Shown one piece after another: positions 1-11,984 of a stretch of 64,000 nucleotides of DNA. Source of the DNA: Homalodisca vitripennis (lineage: Eukaryota; Arthropoda; Insecta; Hemiptera; Cicadellidae); the NCBI RefSeq assembly GCF_021130785.1, contig NC_060213.1, positions 133,934,001 to 133,998,000 on the forward strand, read 5' to 3'. The position numbers and the translations under genes are program-made. Each line of letters starts with the position of its first letter. Position 1 is the first letter of the stretch. The notes under the pieces were generated by a model. It saw nothing but the letters and a program-made list of their open reading frames with translations, was not told the DNA's origin and did no database searches.

Positions 1-429
1 TCTACGCTGCCCCAACCATTGCGACATAATGTAGCGGTCATCCTCTACCTTGTAAATGCAGCATAGCTTCCAGAATTGTTACTCGAACACACTGCCCCAC
101 ATTACAGTTGTATACTCAGTGGCCGATTGGTTGCAGATGATTCCAAAAGGAATCGTCAGGATGTAAGGAGTTGTAAAAATTGTCCCAGGAAACTCTGGAC
201 GCTTTTCTTTTAGGAAGCGAGGGTTCAAGAGGATGGATTCTGATGAACCTTGGGAGTTTTTTTCTCCTGAAGGTCTTCTTTCAAACAGAAGAAAGATCCT
301 TAAACTCTCTGGAAGCCTGTCCTGTTGAAGTTCACAAAGATGGATGTGAGAGGACTCTCCTCTGTTGACTTAAGAATTCAAAGAAGGGGCTCTTTTCCGA
401 GACTGTTTGGAACTGTTGAAATTAAAACC
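1..429. other. No gene recognised
   Basis: Left edge of the window. Short open frames occur but none has a recognisable product, splice context or codon pattern. The last eight bases (422-429, TTAAAACC) are the target-site duplication of the transposon that follows. Confidence 0.5.
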
Positions 430-1706
430 GGTACTCTTTGGGATTATACCGACCACACCAGTATGAAGAACACAAAAATATAAATTTATAGAAACAAACA
501 TGATAGAACGATAAAACAACTCTTTAATTACAAAATTACAAACTTACAAGCATTTCCAGGTATTGTGATCGGTATTGCTGTCCGCTGTTATCTTATCTTT
601 CTTGAGAATCCCGATTACGGCAGGCCGTGCGGTATCACATGATTATTTAAGTTTTTTGCACGGTACATAATTGCCTTTCCATTACAATTCAATTTATATT
701 TCTGATCAGCCCCTCCAGAATTTGATATTTTACTGATAGGTACTATCTCGAGGGATGTTTTTTCTTTCGTTGACATCAGCGCGGGGCAGCCGAAGTCTGC
801 GCTGATGGCCGGAGGCACTCGCATTTTGGGTGGCAAAGTGTGATCAAGAATAAAAACCAGTTTTGAGTGTTTTTTTTCAATAAAGAGTTTAGTTTTTGTT
901 TGGTAATGTTTGTTTTTGTTGAATTTTTGTGTTTGGATAAATGTAGGAACAAAATTTGATTAAATTTAAAAAAAAACCAAAAGAATTTTTGATTAAAATA
1001 GCACCATATTCCATTGAGGAGTTTTTGGGAAAGAAACTATAATTAAAATTTGTGTATACACTTTGTCTATTTATTTACTTATAAGCTATTATTTAAGTTG
1101 TAGTTTATGTATACACGTAGTGCCGTAAACTTAAGAAAATTTTGTGATAAGATCCTTTTTCTGTATAAGAATTTATGTTAGAAACTAACTACTTCTTGGA
1201 AAATATTTTTTTTCTGTTTGGTGACCTGTTAAATGTTATATTTTTATTTGTTTTTAAATTTTTGCTAATTATTATATTAGTTTGATTTAAGTTATATGTC
1301 AGCTGTTGCTCGTATTAATTTAATTATTATATGCAAATTTTTGTTATTATTTAACTATTATTCAATATTATTAATTATTAGTAATTATACTTATTGTAGG
1401 TTGACGCTATTCATTGTACAATGTACATTTTATTGAATAAAGGATTTTTGAATTTGAATTAGGGGTAAAACACGGAAGTACAACAAAGCGACGCACCAGC
1501 TGAACGGGCGGTGAGACTCTGCAATCATGTTATCTACTAGACTGCTCGACTTTTACCTAGCTGTCTGAGGATGGGGAGGGGTTTGCGATAAGAACAATAC
1601 CTGTTTTATATTGACGAAATATTGTTCTACGCTAATCTAGTAATCAGTAGCAAAATGTCAAATAACGATTCATGTCTGGGTGTGGTCGGTACAATCCCAA
1701 AGTACC
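430..1706 (-). mobile_element. Non-autonomous TIR transposon (copy 1), 8-bp TSD
   Basis: The ends are inverted: the left starts GGTACTCTTTGGGATTATAC and the right ends GTATGATCCC-type sequence closing in CCCAAAGTACC. The element is flanked by a perfect 8-bp direct repeat TTAAAACC (422-429 and 1707-1714), which is the target-site duplication. It is the reverse-complement homologue of the element at 17483-18112 and differs from it by two extra segments, about 621-775 and 951-1462. No transposase is encoded. An 8-bp duplication with ends starting GG would fit Merlin or an atypical hAT; the superfamily is not resolved. The strand is given relative to copy 2. Confidence 0.85.
951..1462 (+). repeat. 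Retroposon 3' end nested in TIR element
   Basis: Relative to the shorter copy at 17483-18112, about 512 bp are inserted here. The segment is AT-rich and ends with TTTGAATTTGAATT, a simple-repeat tail of the kind found at the 3' ends of insect non-LTR elements. No coding sequence is visible. The host element resumes at both sides without loss. Confidence 0.6.
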
Positions 1707-1714
1707 TTAAAACC

Positions 1715-2540
1715 TCCTGTTGCCTTCTCCGCTGGGATGTGTCGTCTTCCAAAAAAAAAGAAAACCCTGGTGGTTAGGACTTTGGTCTACTTTCCTTTTT
1801 CTTACTGAAGAAAAAGATCTCTCTAACAAAAGAGAAGACGCCTGTAGCAGAGACTTGGATAACGCTTTCTTGGTTGGAATCTTTCAATCTGGTAGATGAA
1901 CGCCTCTTTGTGTATCCTGTGAACTTTCGTTCAACCACTCTTTAGGAGTTACCTTTCAATTAGATTGAATCACAATTTGTTTACAGCTCTAATAGCTTTT
2001 AAATACACATGCAACAAGCTCAATACTTCAATTAAAAGACACCTAGTTTCCTAGGAAATAATTAACAATACAGAAGTTTTCAATTTATTTGGTTTCCATG
2101 AAAACAAACAATTATCATTGTTTCAAGCACATTTTATATTAGATTTATTCCTGATACTGAAAAAATGATGTTAGTAAAAGTCTATGTCTCCCTGAACCGT
2201 TGCAAAATTATTTAAATCCAAAAACAGAATAATATTAGACACAATTATGGATTCTAAAAGAACATCATGCTTACGCAGTCTATTTGTGCCTTTTGTGTTA
2301 AAATATAATTCTATGTTTTAAGTTTATGTGTAATCAATAAAACACCAGTTTTTTTAATAATTAATGTGAACTATACTTTGAATATCATTTTATCACACTT
2401 TTCTTAATTATTCAATATCTTTTATTATTTTTTCTTTAACAAAAATTTTGTGCCGCCTAAAATTTAGCCCACTGTGCCTATTTATTGCCCACATGTATAT
2501 ATATGGCAGAAATGATAAAATACAAATTTGAACGGAAAAA
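1715..2540. other. AT-rich intergenic sequence
   Basis: I see no gene, RNA gene or clear mobile element in this stretch. It begins immediately after the 8-bp target duplication of the preceding transposon. Confidence 0.4.
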
Positions 2541-2625
2541 GGGCTCTGTGGTAGTAGTAGTGTGCTCGACCAGTAATTGAGAGATCCGGGTTCGATTCCT
2601 GGTGGAGCAAGTACTCTTTTTTAGT
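2541..2625 (+). repeat. tRNA-derived SINE head
   Basis: A tRNA-like sequence with a perfect pol III B box GGTTCGATTCC (2589-2599) and an A-box-like stretch around 2549-2560. The 5' GCTCT can pair with the 3' GGAGC as an acceptor-like stem, and a T-run follows at about 2615. The anticodon arm is not a convincing tRNA, so a SINE or decayed tRNA is more likely than a working tRNA gene. Weaker, reversed relatives may occur at 45735-45800 and 46845-46910. Confidence 0.6.
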
Positions 2626-2770
2626 TGATTCACTCTTTATTGAAATTATATATACCCATATGAGTGTTTACACATGTATCTATGTTCTAAAGTGATGTAC
2701 CCTTCTGCCTTCTGAGAGTTGACAAATTTTTTCCTACTAACTTTCTATTCAGTTGGGTTGTGTTGGAGAT

Positions 2771-3626
2771 GTAAGTGAACGGTATTTATTTACAATAGCG
2801 TGACCATGGAAAATGGACTTTTTTTCATGGGTTGGGCATTTATAGCCAAGTATTATTATCACAGGTGCATATAAACTGGGGGGAAAGTATATTATTGTAT
2901 TATATTGCTGCCTTTCGGGCATTATTGCGTTAAGGAGCAGGGGCATCACGTGATCTGGGATTTGACTTTTGCAAGCTCGAGTTAATTTTTTTTCTAAAAG
3001 AGCAAGCAGTGTGCAGCGGGCAGGCATCGTTGACAGGATTAACGTACTAGTCAGCATCATTTCAGTAACTTATCACTTACCTTAATGTTCAACTTGATTT
3101 TCTTTCGTTTCGGTGCAGGCGTATAGTACTTTCTACACCGAAAATGGAAGTCCCCAAATTCGTTTACAACGAGTTTCGTTGCCACACTTTCTATTACCAC
3201 AACGCCTAGTCCGGTTATAAGCCCCGTGGTTTACATAAAATTGTAAAACTCCATACTCGTCTTTTTCGAATAGCTTCCACGTAAGATAACGAACATCCAA
3301 CACAAAGGTGTGCCATTACCACTACTGAACTAGGAGGTTAAGAATAGACACAGAGGAACAAAATAGTTCAAAATGGCGTCCCTTCTTTATTTGAGAGAGC
3401 CGCGGAGTAATACCAAACTGTCAAATATGGATAGTGTTGCCAGAGGTACTGTCAAAAACAGAGTTTTCAGAGGATTTAAAAAAATCGTAACTCCTTTGAT
3501 TTTTCGTTGCCGACGAATTTTTTCTTCACTATTGTTTTCAGGAAAAATTGTAGTTTTCAGGAAAAAAAAAAAAAATGAACATACCTTTCCATGGTCACGT
3601 TATTGTAAATTGATACCAAGTGAACT
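2771..3626. repeat. Inverted-repeat-bounded segment, MITE-like
   Basis: The sequence at 2771-2815 is the imperfect inverse of 3584-3626. Both contain CCATGGTCACG followed by TATTGTAAAT with one mismatch between them. The roughly 770 bp in between has no recognisable gene. It may be a MITE or a fold-back element; no target duplication was identified. Confidence 0.4.
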
Positions 3627-3992
3627 CGAGATCACAGCTTGTAACTACTTGTGTGCTGAAAATGCACAGGGAAATGTTAGATAGGCTTACCGATTGTGAG
3701 TTCTGGAATTGTACCTTTAAAAGGGATTCGTATATACGTATACATAATTTAAGAAGTTTAACATTTGAGTTTAGTACACTTGTATTATGATATTGGGCAT
3801 TGCAATAAATTGCTGTATATCGATATGAATAAAAATTGTTTGCTATTTTAGTCTGTATTACAAAAATTAGTAATTAATATATTATTTGCATATAAGAATG
3901 AACAATGTGTACGCCATAAGTAATAATGTAACTCTAAGAAGTAAAAAATGATTTAATAAAAATAAACTTTAAACCATATTTTTAAAACTACA

Positions 3993-6900
3993 ATGTCCGT
4001 ACCAGAGCTCAAAACAGTTCTTGATGACGCTGTTAAAATGTTAACTACATTGAGACCAGGCATTAAAACTCGATTATTTAAGCATATTTGTGAAGAAATG
4101 GTCAGTCTTCATTTGTATTTATTTATTACACATAGGTGAAGTGGCTTTCTCGTAGCAAGGTAATTTGATATGGAGTTGTTCTTTGAAGAGAACACTTCGT
4201 CTTTCATGAAAGTTGCATGTTAACAAGTGGTTACAATGTTTAGCTATGTATCTGATATTTTGCAGCAAATCATAAGGCTCTATGTTTTCAGGTTAGTCAG
4301 ATTTCTATATTCAGGGTGTTACAGAAGACAAGGACGTAGCCAGGAAAAAGTTTTTTTGGGGGGGGTCCAGATAACTGATATATTTTCTCGTAGTAGACAG
4401 AGAGTAAGGCCCCATTTTGTTCCTTAAAAAGTTCTTGACCCATTTCTTTGTTGAAAACGATCTTTTAATATTACATTTCAGTAATACTGAATTATTTAAA
4501 TAATAATAATTGTTTACTAAAAAAGTAATTTAAAAATTGAAAATTTGAGGAGGTCCCGGATCCCTTGGACCCTCTTGCTGGCTATGTCCTTTGGCAGAAG
4601 ATAAAATGTATGTTAAAAATTGAGTCTTTGAGCTCTTATACTCAGTTGCTTAATTGACTAATGAAAGACTAGTTAAAGAACTAAATACTAAGGTACATCA
4701 ATGTTATGGTCAAAGTTTGGTACTGTAATTTAATTTATTAATTATGTTTCAGAAACAAATTGAACGTCATAATTTTGGGAAAATACACAACGTAATATGT
4801 TCAGAAAAAATACCCTTTTTGATTACCACTGGGATGTGGATAAGTACAAGAACAACTTTGATCCTGAACACTGGGATCTCTGCAGAAGTTTCATGGTGAT
4901 TCACCGCACCAAGTTCCCTGAACAGAAACTCGCGCACCTCACAGAAGCTTTCTACCAAATTGGTGTTTACGGCAGCAGGTTTGTTGTTACATGTCTTGAA
5001 TGTCTCTAAAAATGTATTAAAAAATAAGTAAATATTGTGTAACCAGTTTTTATTGTAGCGAAAAATCTATAAAACTGTTTGAAATTATATAGTAAGTGGT
5101 GTATATTTCATGTGAAAAGTATTTATTGAAAGAAGTATTAATACATGTATTTTTTACAGCTATGATCCCAAAACAACTCGTATGGTCTCTGCACTGTCTG
5201 TCGAAGTGTTGGATGACTTCCTAAATTCACATCCTGGGGCCATGAGGCATCCTTTTAGAAAAACGATTGTCGCTTCAAAAGGTAAGTAAACAAGACCTAA
5301 AGAATTTATTTGTTTTGAGCAAAATTCTTGGTAAGATGTGTCAGATTGGTTTTTTAATGTAATTATTTAATATTTACAGTGGCAGATGAAACACTGGACG
5401 AGTCATCCAAGAAGGACTCGGACAAGGCCAAATCGGGTTCTATTTGGGACGTAACCGTGGACAAGAGTATCATTGCGAATGTTCTCGTCCAGTCGCAGAT
5501 GCAGTCACTGTTGAAGGGTTTCATCATCATATACGATGTGACAAGAGAGAGCACCATGAATGACAGCAAGGTCGGCATCTTGGAGGAGTCGTTCCGACGT
5601 TCCAAGTTCGGTCCCTGTCACTGGGACAAGGATGAGACCCATAACAACCTCTGTCCTATGTAAGTGCCTGGTGTGATGTGGTTGATCAAGAAATTTTTAT
5701 TGTCTTTGTATATTGTTTAAACACAAACGGTCTAATTGACAAAGTCAAAGGCTTTATAATTATTTTGTTCACATTTATTAACAGTTACAATTTTATATTG
5801 TTTTAACATACAATATAATCACAAGTTAACAATAAAATGAGATTAAAAAAATAACAATGGCCTAATTAAAATATATTATAAACTTTTTTCTACAGATAAC
5901 ACATTTAGAAAAGACGGCAAAGTTATTTTAGATTAAAATACTAATACCAAAATAAAATGTACAATAACAACAAAGACATATTATAGCTATTAAAATGAGA
6001 CAAACACATAATTAAAATTCAAATGTTAAAAACTTAATGTACTAATATCACAGGCAACAAATCTGTTAATGGAGTAAAAAACAAGTCCTTCAACCATCTA
6101 TCCATTACTCTTTTGAACTGTTTCAAGAACACATTCCATGCATTCATTCTTAGGCAGTTTATTGAATAATTTAATCTTCATACATTTTCTAATCTTATGA
6201 AATCAGTAAAGAAGATGGTTTTTCCTTGTAAAATAATTATGAGTTTGTTTTCTTGTAGGAAGTGTATTTAGAATATTCCTTAACACCGATCAAGCAGCAA
6301 TAAATATACAGATTTGGAAGAGTTGTTATTTTAAATTCTTTGAAAATTGATAAACATGACCTCCATCAGAAACATTCTTGATTGCTCTTAAAGCCTTTTT
6401 TGCCACATGAAAGCATTTTGTGCACTACAACAGTTGCCCCATAGAGTTATTCCATATCTTATGTCGGAATGGAAAAATGCATAATAAACATTGTTTCTCA
6501 CGGTTAAAATTTGTTAAAACATTTGCTGTAGGAAATATAGTCAGTGGCATTAATCAAGTTATGAATATATTGAGTAAAATTTTTATAAGATCTGTATATT
6601 ATTACTTGTAAAAATTTGTTATAAAATTCCAAAATTCCACTAGAACTTCAACAGAATCTTCCAGGTGAATTGAAAACAGTGTGGAAGTGGATTTTATACT
6701 AATGTGAGTTGTTTATGACCAATGAGCTAGAATAGTACAAAGAGTAATCTTTCATGATAATTAATCTTTCCAGTCGGTTGAGCCTGAAGTGGAAAGGCAC
6801 TGTGTTGGCGGAGGGCGAGGGATCAGATGACAAGACTCTGCGTACCAGGCTAGCACAAGCCGTTCTCAGCAAACTCTCCACCTTCTCTCATGGCATTGAG

Positions 6901-9900
6901 GTGAGACACTTAGAGTAGGGATATGTCAATTGTCGGCAATGATTGTAGGCATTACCTCCAAGGTCTTGTCACAATTCAGTTGACAGCACTTGGTTAGACA
7001 ATGCTCATACTATTTAAACGGAATTCTTGCTTTTCCTCATAAGTCTTGTGGATGAGCATTGTTTAGAAAAGTATTTCTGCTCTGTTTTTTGTGTTTGTCT
7101 TTTTTATGTTACCAATTACTGATTTAAGACGTTACAAAATAGGTCGAATCGGATTGAAATATCATAATTCAATGTTATCAAAACTTGAATTATTTAGAAA
7201 ATTAAATTATTAAACACAAACCAAAAATATGTGCATGGCCAAGTGTGGGAGTCCATAGATACAATTAAGGATACCATTTTGATACCTCTCCCAGCCTTCC
7301 CATCTTGGTTCGGTAATGCTCAATCTTATCTGTATACTAAATATCTCAATATCTGTAGACCAAAAAAATATTAGTGCTGTCAGAAAGTTAAGCAGGAGTC
7401 AGCTCTAACAACCATCCTGTCATTCCTTACTTTTTCTATTTTTATCTGTAATCTTCCATACAGATTGAGAATTGCAGTGTAAAAGATAATACCGTTGATT
7501 GTGACTCATTGATTGATTTTTTTTTAGACAAAATGGAGCTACTATCGAGATGGAAGAAAGCCTGGTCTGTTTGATCACATGAAGCCTAGGAGAAGTGAAA
7601 TATACAAGTAAGGCCTTGTTTTTATACTTTTGTGTGTATTAATGTGCATGCATTGGGTGAAGTGAATGAAAAAAAGGAAATATTTGCTGTAACTACTAAA
7701 AAGTAGTAGCATGTTATTGAGATGAAGTGAATAAACAACTGCTATCACTAGGTAGTTATTACTACAGGCCGTGTGGAACAGATTGTAGTTTTGTGGATCC
7801 TGACTTTCCCAAGCGTGCAAGCGTATAAGGCTCAGTTACCCCAGTGAGACACAATACTCGAATCACCTTTTCATGATTTTGTCCAATAAAAGAACCTGAA
7901 GGTCCTAATGGTACATGTGGGAAAAAAGCTGGGTGAAGAGTATGCTGTTTGTTCATTTTTTTAATGAGCATCCAGTTAGTAAAACTCATTTAAAAGTTTA
8001 AAACTTTGAATTGTAATAACTTATAAAAAAGTTTTGCATTCTAAACGTTTTCAACCAACCACTCCAACGTGATTCTTGGATTAGTGACAGTGCGTACAAA
8101 ATTTTCAATTTTTGTGTCAAAGTTTCTTCTTGTCCTGTACTACTATCAGGCAGAAACTCAAGCAGTTACAATATTTACATATTCTTCCTCCAACCGTACA
8201 AATTGTTTTTCTTTGTCGTACTGAAGCTCACGATACAACTTAAGCTCATCTCATGAAACATGCACGGATATTGCCTTGATACCAACTGAACTGAAACAAA
8301 GTCTTACCTACGTCAGGCACCAACAAATTCGAAAGCAGTTACTACAGAAAGAGAGGAGTTGTTGAGTTTTATAAATATACAGTAGAATCTGAGCAAATAC
8401 TACGGAATCCAGAAAAATGTGAAGACTTGGGTTTGGGTGTTTAACTAATTATTCTGTGTCCTCAATTATGTGCACCTTAATTGCTGGAAAATATCCAATT
8501 TGATTTTCGATAGTGTATGTGATTTCAACTTGATGGAACTTAATTCCTTATAAGTTTGATAGGAAGGAGAGCTTGTTTCTTCGTGGCCAGCAATTCATTA
8601 TGATTTGATCCCATGTGATTCCTTCTTAAAAGATTATGTGAAAAATCTTTTTTTTTACTCAAAATGTTTTTGAGAAGTGAGATCTTTTCTGCAATGTGTT
8701 CAACAACTTAAAAAAACAAAATTGCTTCATTGGACAAAAGAACTTAGTGTGGGATGTAATGAAGTTTTAATGTTTATTTAATTTGCTTGTTTATGAAAAC
8801 TATTTTTATTTATAGTTTTTGCTGTTTCTGAGCTAAAACTTTCGTCTTTGATTGCTAGATTTGATCATCTTCTATAATTGGTGAATTTTATCTGTTACTT
8901 TACATCCGATTTTAATAAAGAAAGTACTATAAATAAATATTTGTTGTTTTGTTGTCTTACTTAGGTCTCATCAAGGAAAATAACTATACAAAAATAACAG
9001 TGCTGTAAACTTCTCCATGTATATAAAAAAACAATTGACATGTATTTTCTTGTCTATTAAAATTCAAATTTGTAGTTACAATATGAGTAGAATAGTGTGT
9101 ATATGATATATTATTTTAACATATTTTTGTCAGTTTTAAAAAACATCTTTCAAAAAGATTTTTTTATGAATTTTGTTGTGACTAAAATCACCTCCCTAAG
9201 TTCATTGTAACGTTATAAATACATTTTGTTAATTTTCTGTGTGTTATTCGCAAATGAAATAAACTATTTCATTTAATTTCAAAAATACAATATATTTTTA
9301 TTGAAAAAGTGTAAATTCATTTTGATTTTTTCACATATAGTTCCAAGTATGTAATTAGTCTAATGTTTTTTACCATTTTTTTAAATGGAGGACCGTTAAT
9401 TTATGATAAATATATTTTTTAAATAAGGTTATACCTTTTTCCAGGAGTATACCAAGGTCACAGTTCAAGGCGATGGAAGAAATAACGAGTTATATCGACA
9501 CGTTTGCCAACTCCGATTCCTTCACTGAGATAATCTTTGCTATGGACTTCAGCAACAATGAGAAGGCTCAGTTAACAGAGTAAGCTATTGGTTAATTTAT
9601 GTGTTCAGATTATTTTGTTATAGGTCTAATTTAGTGCAATAAAGAAAAATGAAAAGTTGTATGTGTCAACTGAACAAAATGATTAAAATTAACCATATTC
9701 AATTCAATTAATTTTATTCGTCATAAAAAGTTACAATCTTTGAGGCTTTGCTTTTTTAACATGTGACACGTCATAAATATAAAAACCAGGTCATACACAC
9801 TAAAGTAAGCCCAAAGCTGAGCATACACTTTGATTCAACTAATCAAAATCATTATCATTATCACTAAGCCATCCTGTCTAAAATTAACATTTAAATATAA

Positions 9901-10854
9901 TTGTGGATAAAGATTCAGATTGTATATTTACAATAGTTGAATTGATTCCACCTCAATATTGAAACAGTGTAATTATTTTCAACCTGTCTACTCAATTTTG
10001 CAAAACACTTTTCAACCTTTAAGTTTGTTGTGTAACTCATTTAAATATACACAATCCTATGTAATAACGAACTTTTTCTAAAGCAGTGAATGGATGGGGA
10101 ACTGATATTGCGTTTTATTCTCATGTTGTAAAAGTTATTCATTTGGCCTTAGTAAAATGTTAGGATTTGGTTTAGAGTAAAAAGTTGATTAACTGTTAAA
10201 ATTTTGTGGTTTATCGATTTATGTAGTATATCGATTTTCGTGTTAGTATCCCACTTTTATCTGTGCCAGTGTGATGTGTGATTGTGTTTTCTCGTACTCG
10301 TGACTTGTGCTCGGGACTTGCATTCTCTGCAGTGACAACACCTGGACTAGACTCCAAGCAGCTTTTGTTTATGTTTGAAACCCTTTTCTTTCCCTTCATT
10401 CTTCTTTCTGTTCTCTAGTTTTGTATGTACTAATACCTCACCCACCTGACAAAGAGAATTGACTCCAATCCTCGTAACTTTGTGTTATACCTTATGTAAC
10501 CATAACGATGGCACATGTCCGAAATCCTGTTAAACCTAACATCGTCAATAATGAACTTTTAAAGACATAATGAGGTAGTTAGTCAGCATATCCACACAAT
10601 GTCAAAAATGCATAAAAGGGTAAAATAATAACTAGCAATACATAAATAATGATATATCAATGGTTTCAGGTATATAACCAAGTCATGGGGCACTAGACTC
10701 ACTTACCGCACTGTGAACAAAGAAGGGGTGAAGAGCAAGTGTGAGACTCATCTCTGTATATACCACAACCGGACGGGTGAGGAGCTCAAACGGTGGCCTG
10801 GACAAGTTTGGCGGTGAAAATGAACGGTACAAGGCTCGTACCACCAGGAGAACA
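3993..10854 (+). CDS. NKRF/PAXT-1-like protein (XTBD, dsRBM-like, R3H-like), multi-exon
   Basis: Probable RNA-binding partner of the 5'-3' exonuclease XRN2 (nuclear RNA turnover); that role is inferred from family resemblance only. Exons read with consensus splice sites: about 4753/4797-4978, 5160-5281, 5380-5659, 6774-6900, 7528-7607, 9445-9579, 10670-10854. A possible first exon lies at 3993-4100 (starts MSVPELK). The phases join cleanly from 4797 onward. The second exon reads [19 protein letters not shown] followed by a G-S-R-Y motif, like the XTBD domain. The 6774 exon has [14 protein letters not shown], like the dsRBM region of NKRF. The last exons resemble the NKRF R3H end, though its usual histidine is absent, and finish with [10 protein letters not shown]. 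Joining the 3993 exon requires one extra base near the T-run at 4816, and the last motif requires one A less at about 10790: two apparent frame breaks, both in homopolymers. The 3' exon with the stop was not found. Confidence 0.6.
4317..4600 (+). repeat. Dispersed repeat, family A copy 1
   Basis: Intronic repeat in the NKRF-like gene. It contains a G-run at 4359-4366 and matches, in reverse complement, 59375-59565: shared blocks include the AAGGCCCCATTTTGTTCC region and the AGTAATACTGAATTATTT region. Family unknown; no coding sequence is seen. Confidence 0.6.
5690..6650 (-). mobile_element. LINE remnant (RT C-terminal region and 3' UTR)
   Basis: Translating the - strand across 6400-6540 gives [18 protein letters not shown] followed by F-M-W-Q-K, the C-terminal end of a Jockey-type reverse transcriptase. 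It aligns with the better-preserved copies at 39883-40089 and 40592-40807. The 3' part (5690-6300) resembles the AT-rich tail at 35170-35450. Stops and frameshifts interrupt it, so it is dead. It sits in an intron of the NKRF-like gene, antisense to it. Confidence 0.7.
7620..8560. other. Intron, no feature recognised
   Basis: Intronic sequence of the NKRF-like gene between the exons ending at 7607 and starting at 9445. Apart from the mariner fragment just downstream I recognise nothing coding here. Confidence 0.4.
8560..8760 (+). mobile_element. Tc1/mariner transposase fragment
   Basis: Around 8580-8645 the + strand translates to a degenerate form of the [15 protein letters not shown] motif that carries the third catalytic Asp of Tc1/mariner transposases; here it reads [20 protein letters not shown]. 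No open frame extends to either side and no TIRs were found, so this is a relic. Confidence 0.55.
9690..10060 (-). mobile_element. Probable LINE 3' end
   Basis: On the - strand this AT-rich block terminates in AATTGAATTGAAT after AATAAAATTAA, a tail like those of insect non-LTR retrotransposons. No protein-coding part remains. Intronic in the NKRF-like gene. Confidence 0.4.
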
Positions 10855-10920
10855 GTGAGTAGTGCATACTTAGCCCAGTGACATGTGGTTGTGAGTTAAC
10901 CTAAGCTTGTGGAAGTTTAA

Positions 10921-11602
10921 CCCTTTGAGGACTAATGGCCAATCGCTTGAGCTTAGCGAATTCTTGTGAGGACTGCCAGGCCAATCCATTGGTCTCAATT
11001 TCTTTGCAAAAAAGACCGTGGGCGGCCGATCTGTTGGCTGATGTAGTGCCTGAAATAAGGGCACTATACAAACTCATTCTAATTATTTAACACTAAGTGC
11101 GGACCTCATCATTTTATGGAATGCCGAAATTCTCAAAAAATGTAGTTCATGAATCTGTCTCTTTTTTTCATTTTTGTGTATTATGCAATTGCTGATTTTA
11201 CATCATAACCACTTATTACATAATTTTATGTTTTAATCATATATTACATAATTTTACGTTGTAATCACATATTACACAATGTTACGTTGTAATAATATAT
11301 TACATTAATTTTACGTTGTAATCATGTCATACATAATTTTACGTTGTAATCACGTCTTACATAATTTTTACATCTATTGTATTGTGAGTAGCATTATCCT
11401 CCTAGATTGAGCAATTTCTGCAAAGCAATAGTTAGCTACTTGCTTTGCTTATTATTTTTGTCTGTCAGGACGCCCGCTTAGACTGATGTCATGTATTCAC
11501 AAAAAATGGTCCAAAATTGCACTTATATGTCATTATACTGATTTGGGTGTAAATATTTTTCATACTGTCAAAAAATAACTAACAAATTTGGTCCTCAAAG
11601 GG
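10921..11602. mobile_element. piggyBac-like MITE (TTAA target)
   Basis: Perfect 12-bp terminal inverted repeats CCCTTTGAGGAC and GTCCTCAAAGGG are each flanked by TTAA (10917-10920 and 11603-11606), the target and duplication typical of piggyBac transposons. It is 682 bp with no transposase, so non-autonomous. A 28-bp tandem repeat (about 11200-11375, with ACGTTGT recurring at 11256, 11284, 11313 and 11341) lies inside. Confidence 0.8.
11200..11375 (+). repeat. 28-bp tandem repeat inside MITE
   Basis: About six units of an AT-rich motif centred on ATAATTTTACGTTGTAATCA, spaced 28-29 bp. Confidence 0.75.
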
Positions 11603-11853
11603 TTAATAAAATGTTATGACTATTGATATAATTTCTATGTGGAGATTGTTAGAAGATATCTTTTTGATCATTGCATAATGTAGGGATGTCACCCTTATGT
11701 CAAAACTCATGCTGAAGCTTATTAGTGGGAAACAAGCAATCTTAATTTTTCCACCTTTTTTTTGTTTTCCGAATTACGTTTTTCACTATATGAAGCGCTT
11801 TCTATTGTCTTGGAACTATATTAATTAATGCATATTGTGTGAGATGCTAAAAA

Positions 11854-11953
11854 CCCCCCACCCCCCCCCCCCCCCACCCCCCCCCCCCCCCACCCCCCCC
11901 CCCCCCCACCCCCCCCCCCCCCCACCCCCCCCCCCCCCCACCCCCCCCCCCCC
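11854..11953 (+). repeat. C15A minisatellite
   Basis: A pure C tract interrupted by a single A exactly every 16 bases (11860, 11876, 11892, 11908, 11924, 11940). The - strand is G15T and should readily form G-quadruplexes. Confidence 0.9.
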
Positions 11954-11984
11954 ATACTGATTTTTTCAACAATATCTATCTATC

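Noticed and set aside
2541..2609. Functional tRNA gene
   Set aside because: The B box and part of the acceptor stem are good, but no convincing anticodon arm can be drawn. SINE or pseudogene preferred.
3373..3684. 103-codon open frame upstream of the NKRF-like gene
   Set aside because: No recognisable product. It overlaps an inverted-repeat arm and an A-run, and has no splice or codon support.
4767..4958. 63-codon frame on the - strand
   Set aside because: Antisense to the XTBD-like exon.
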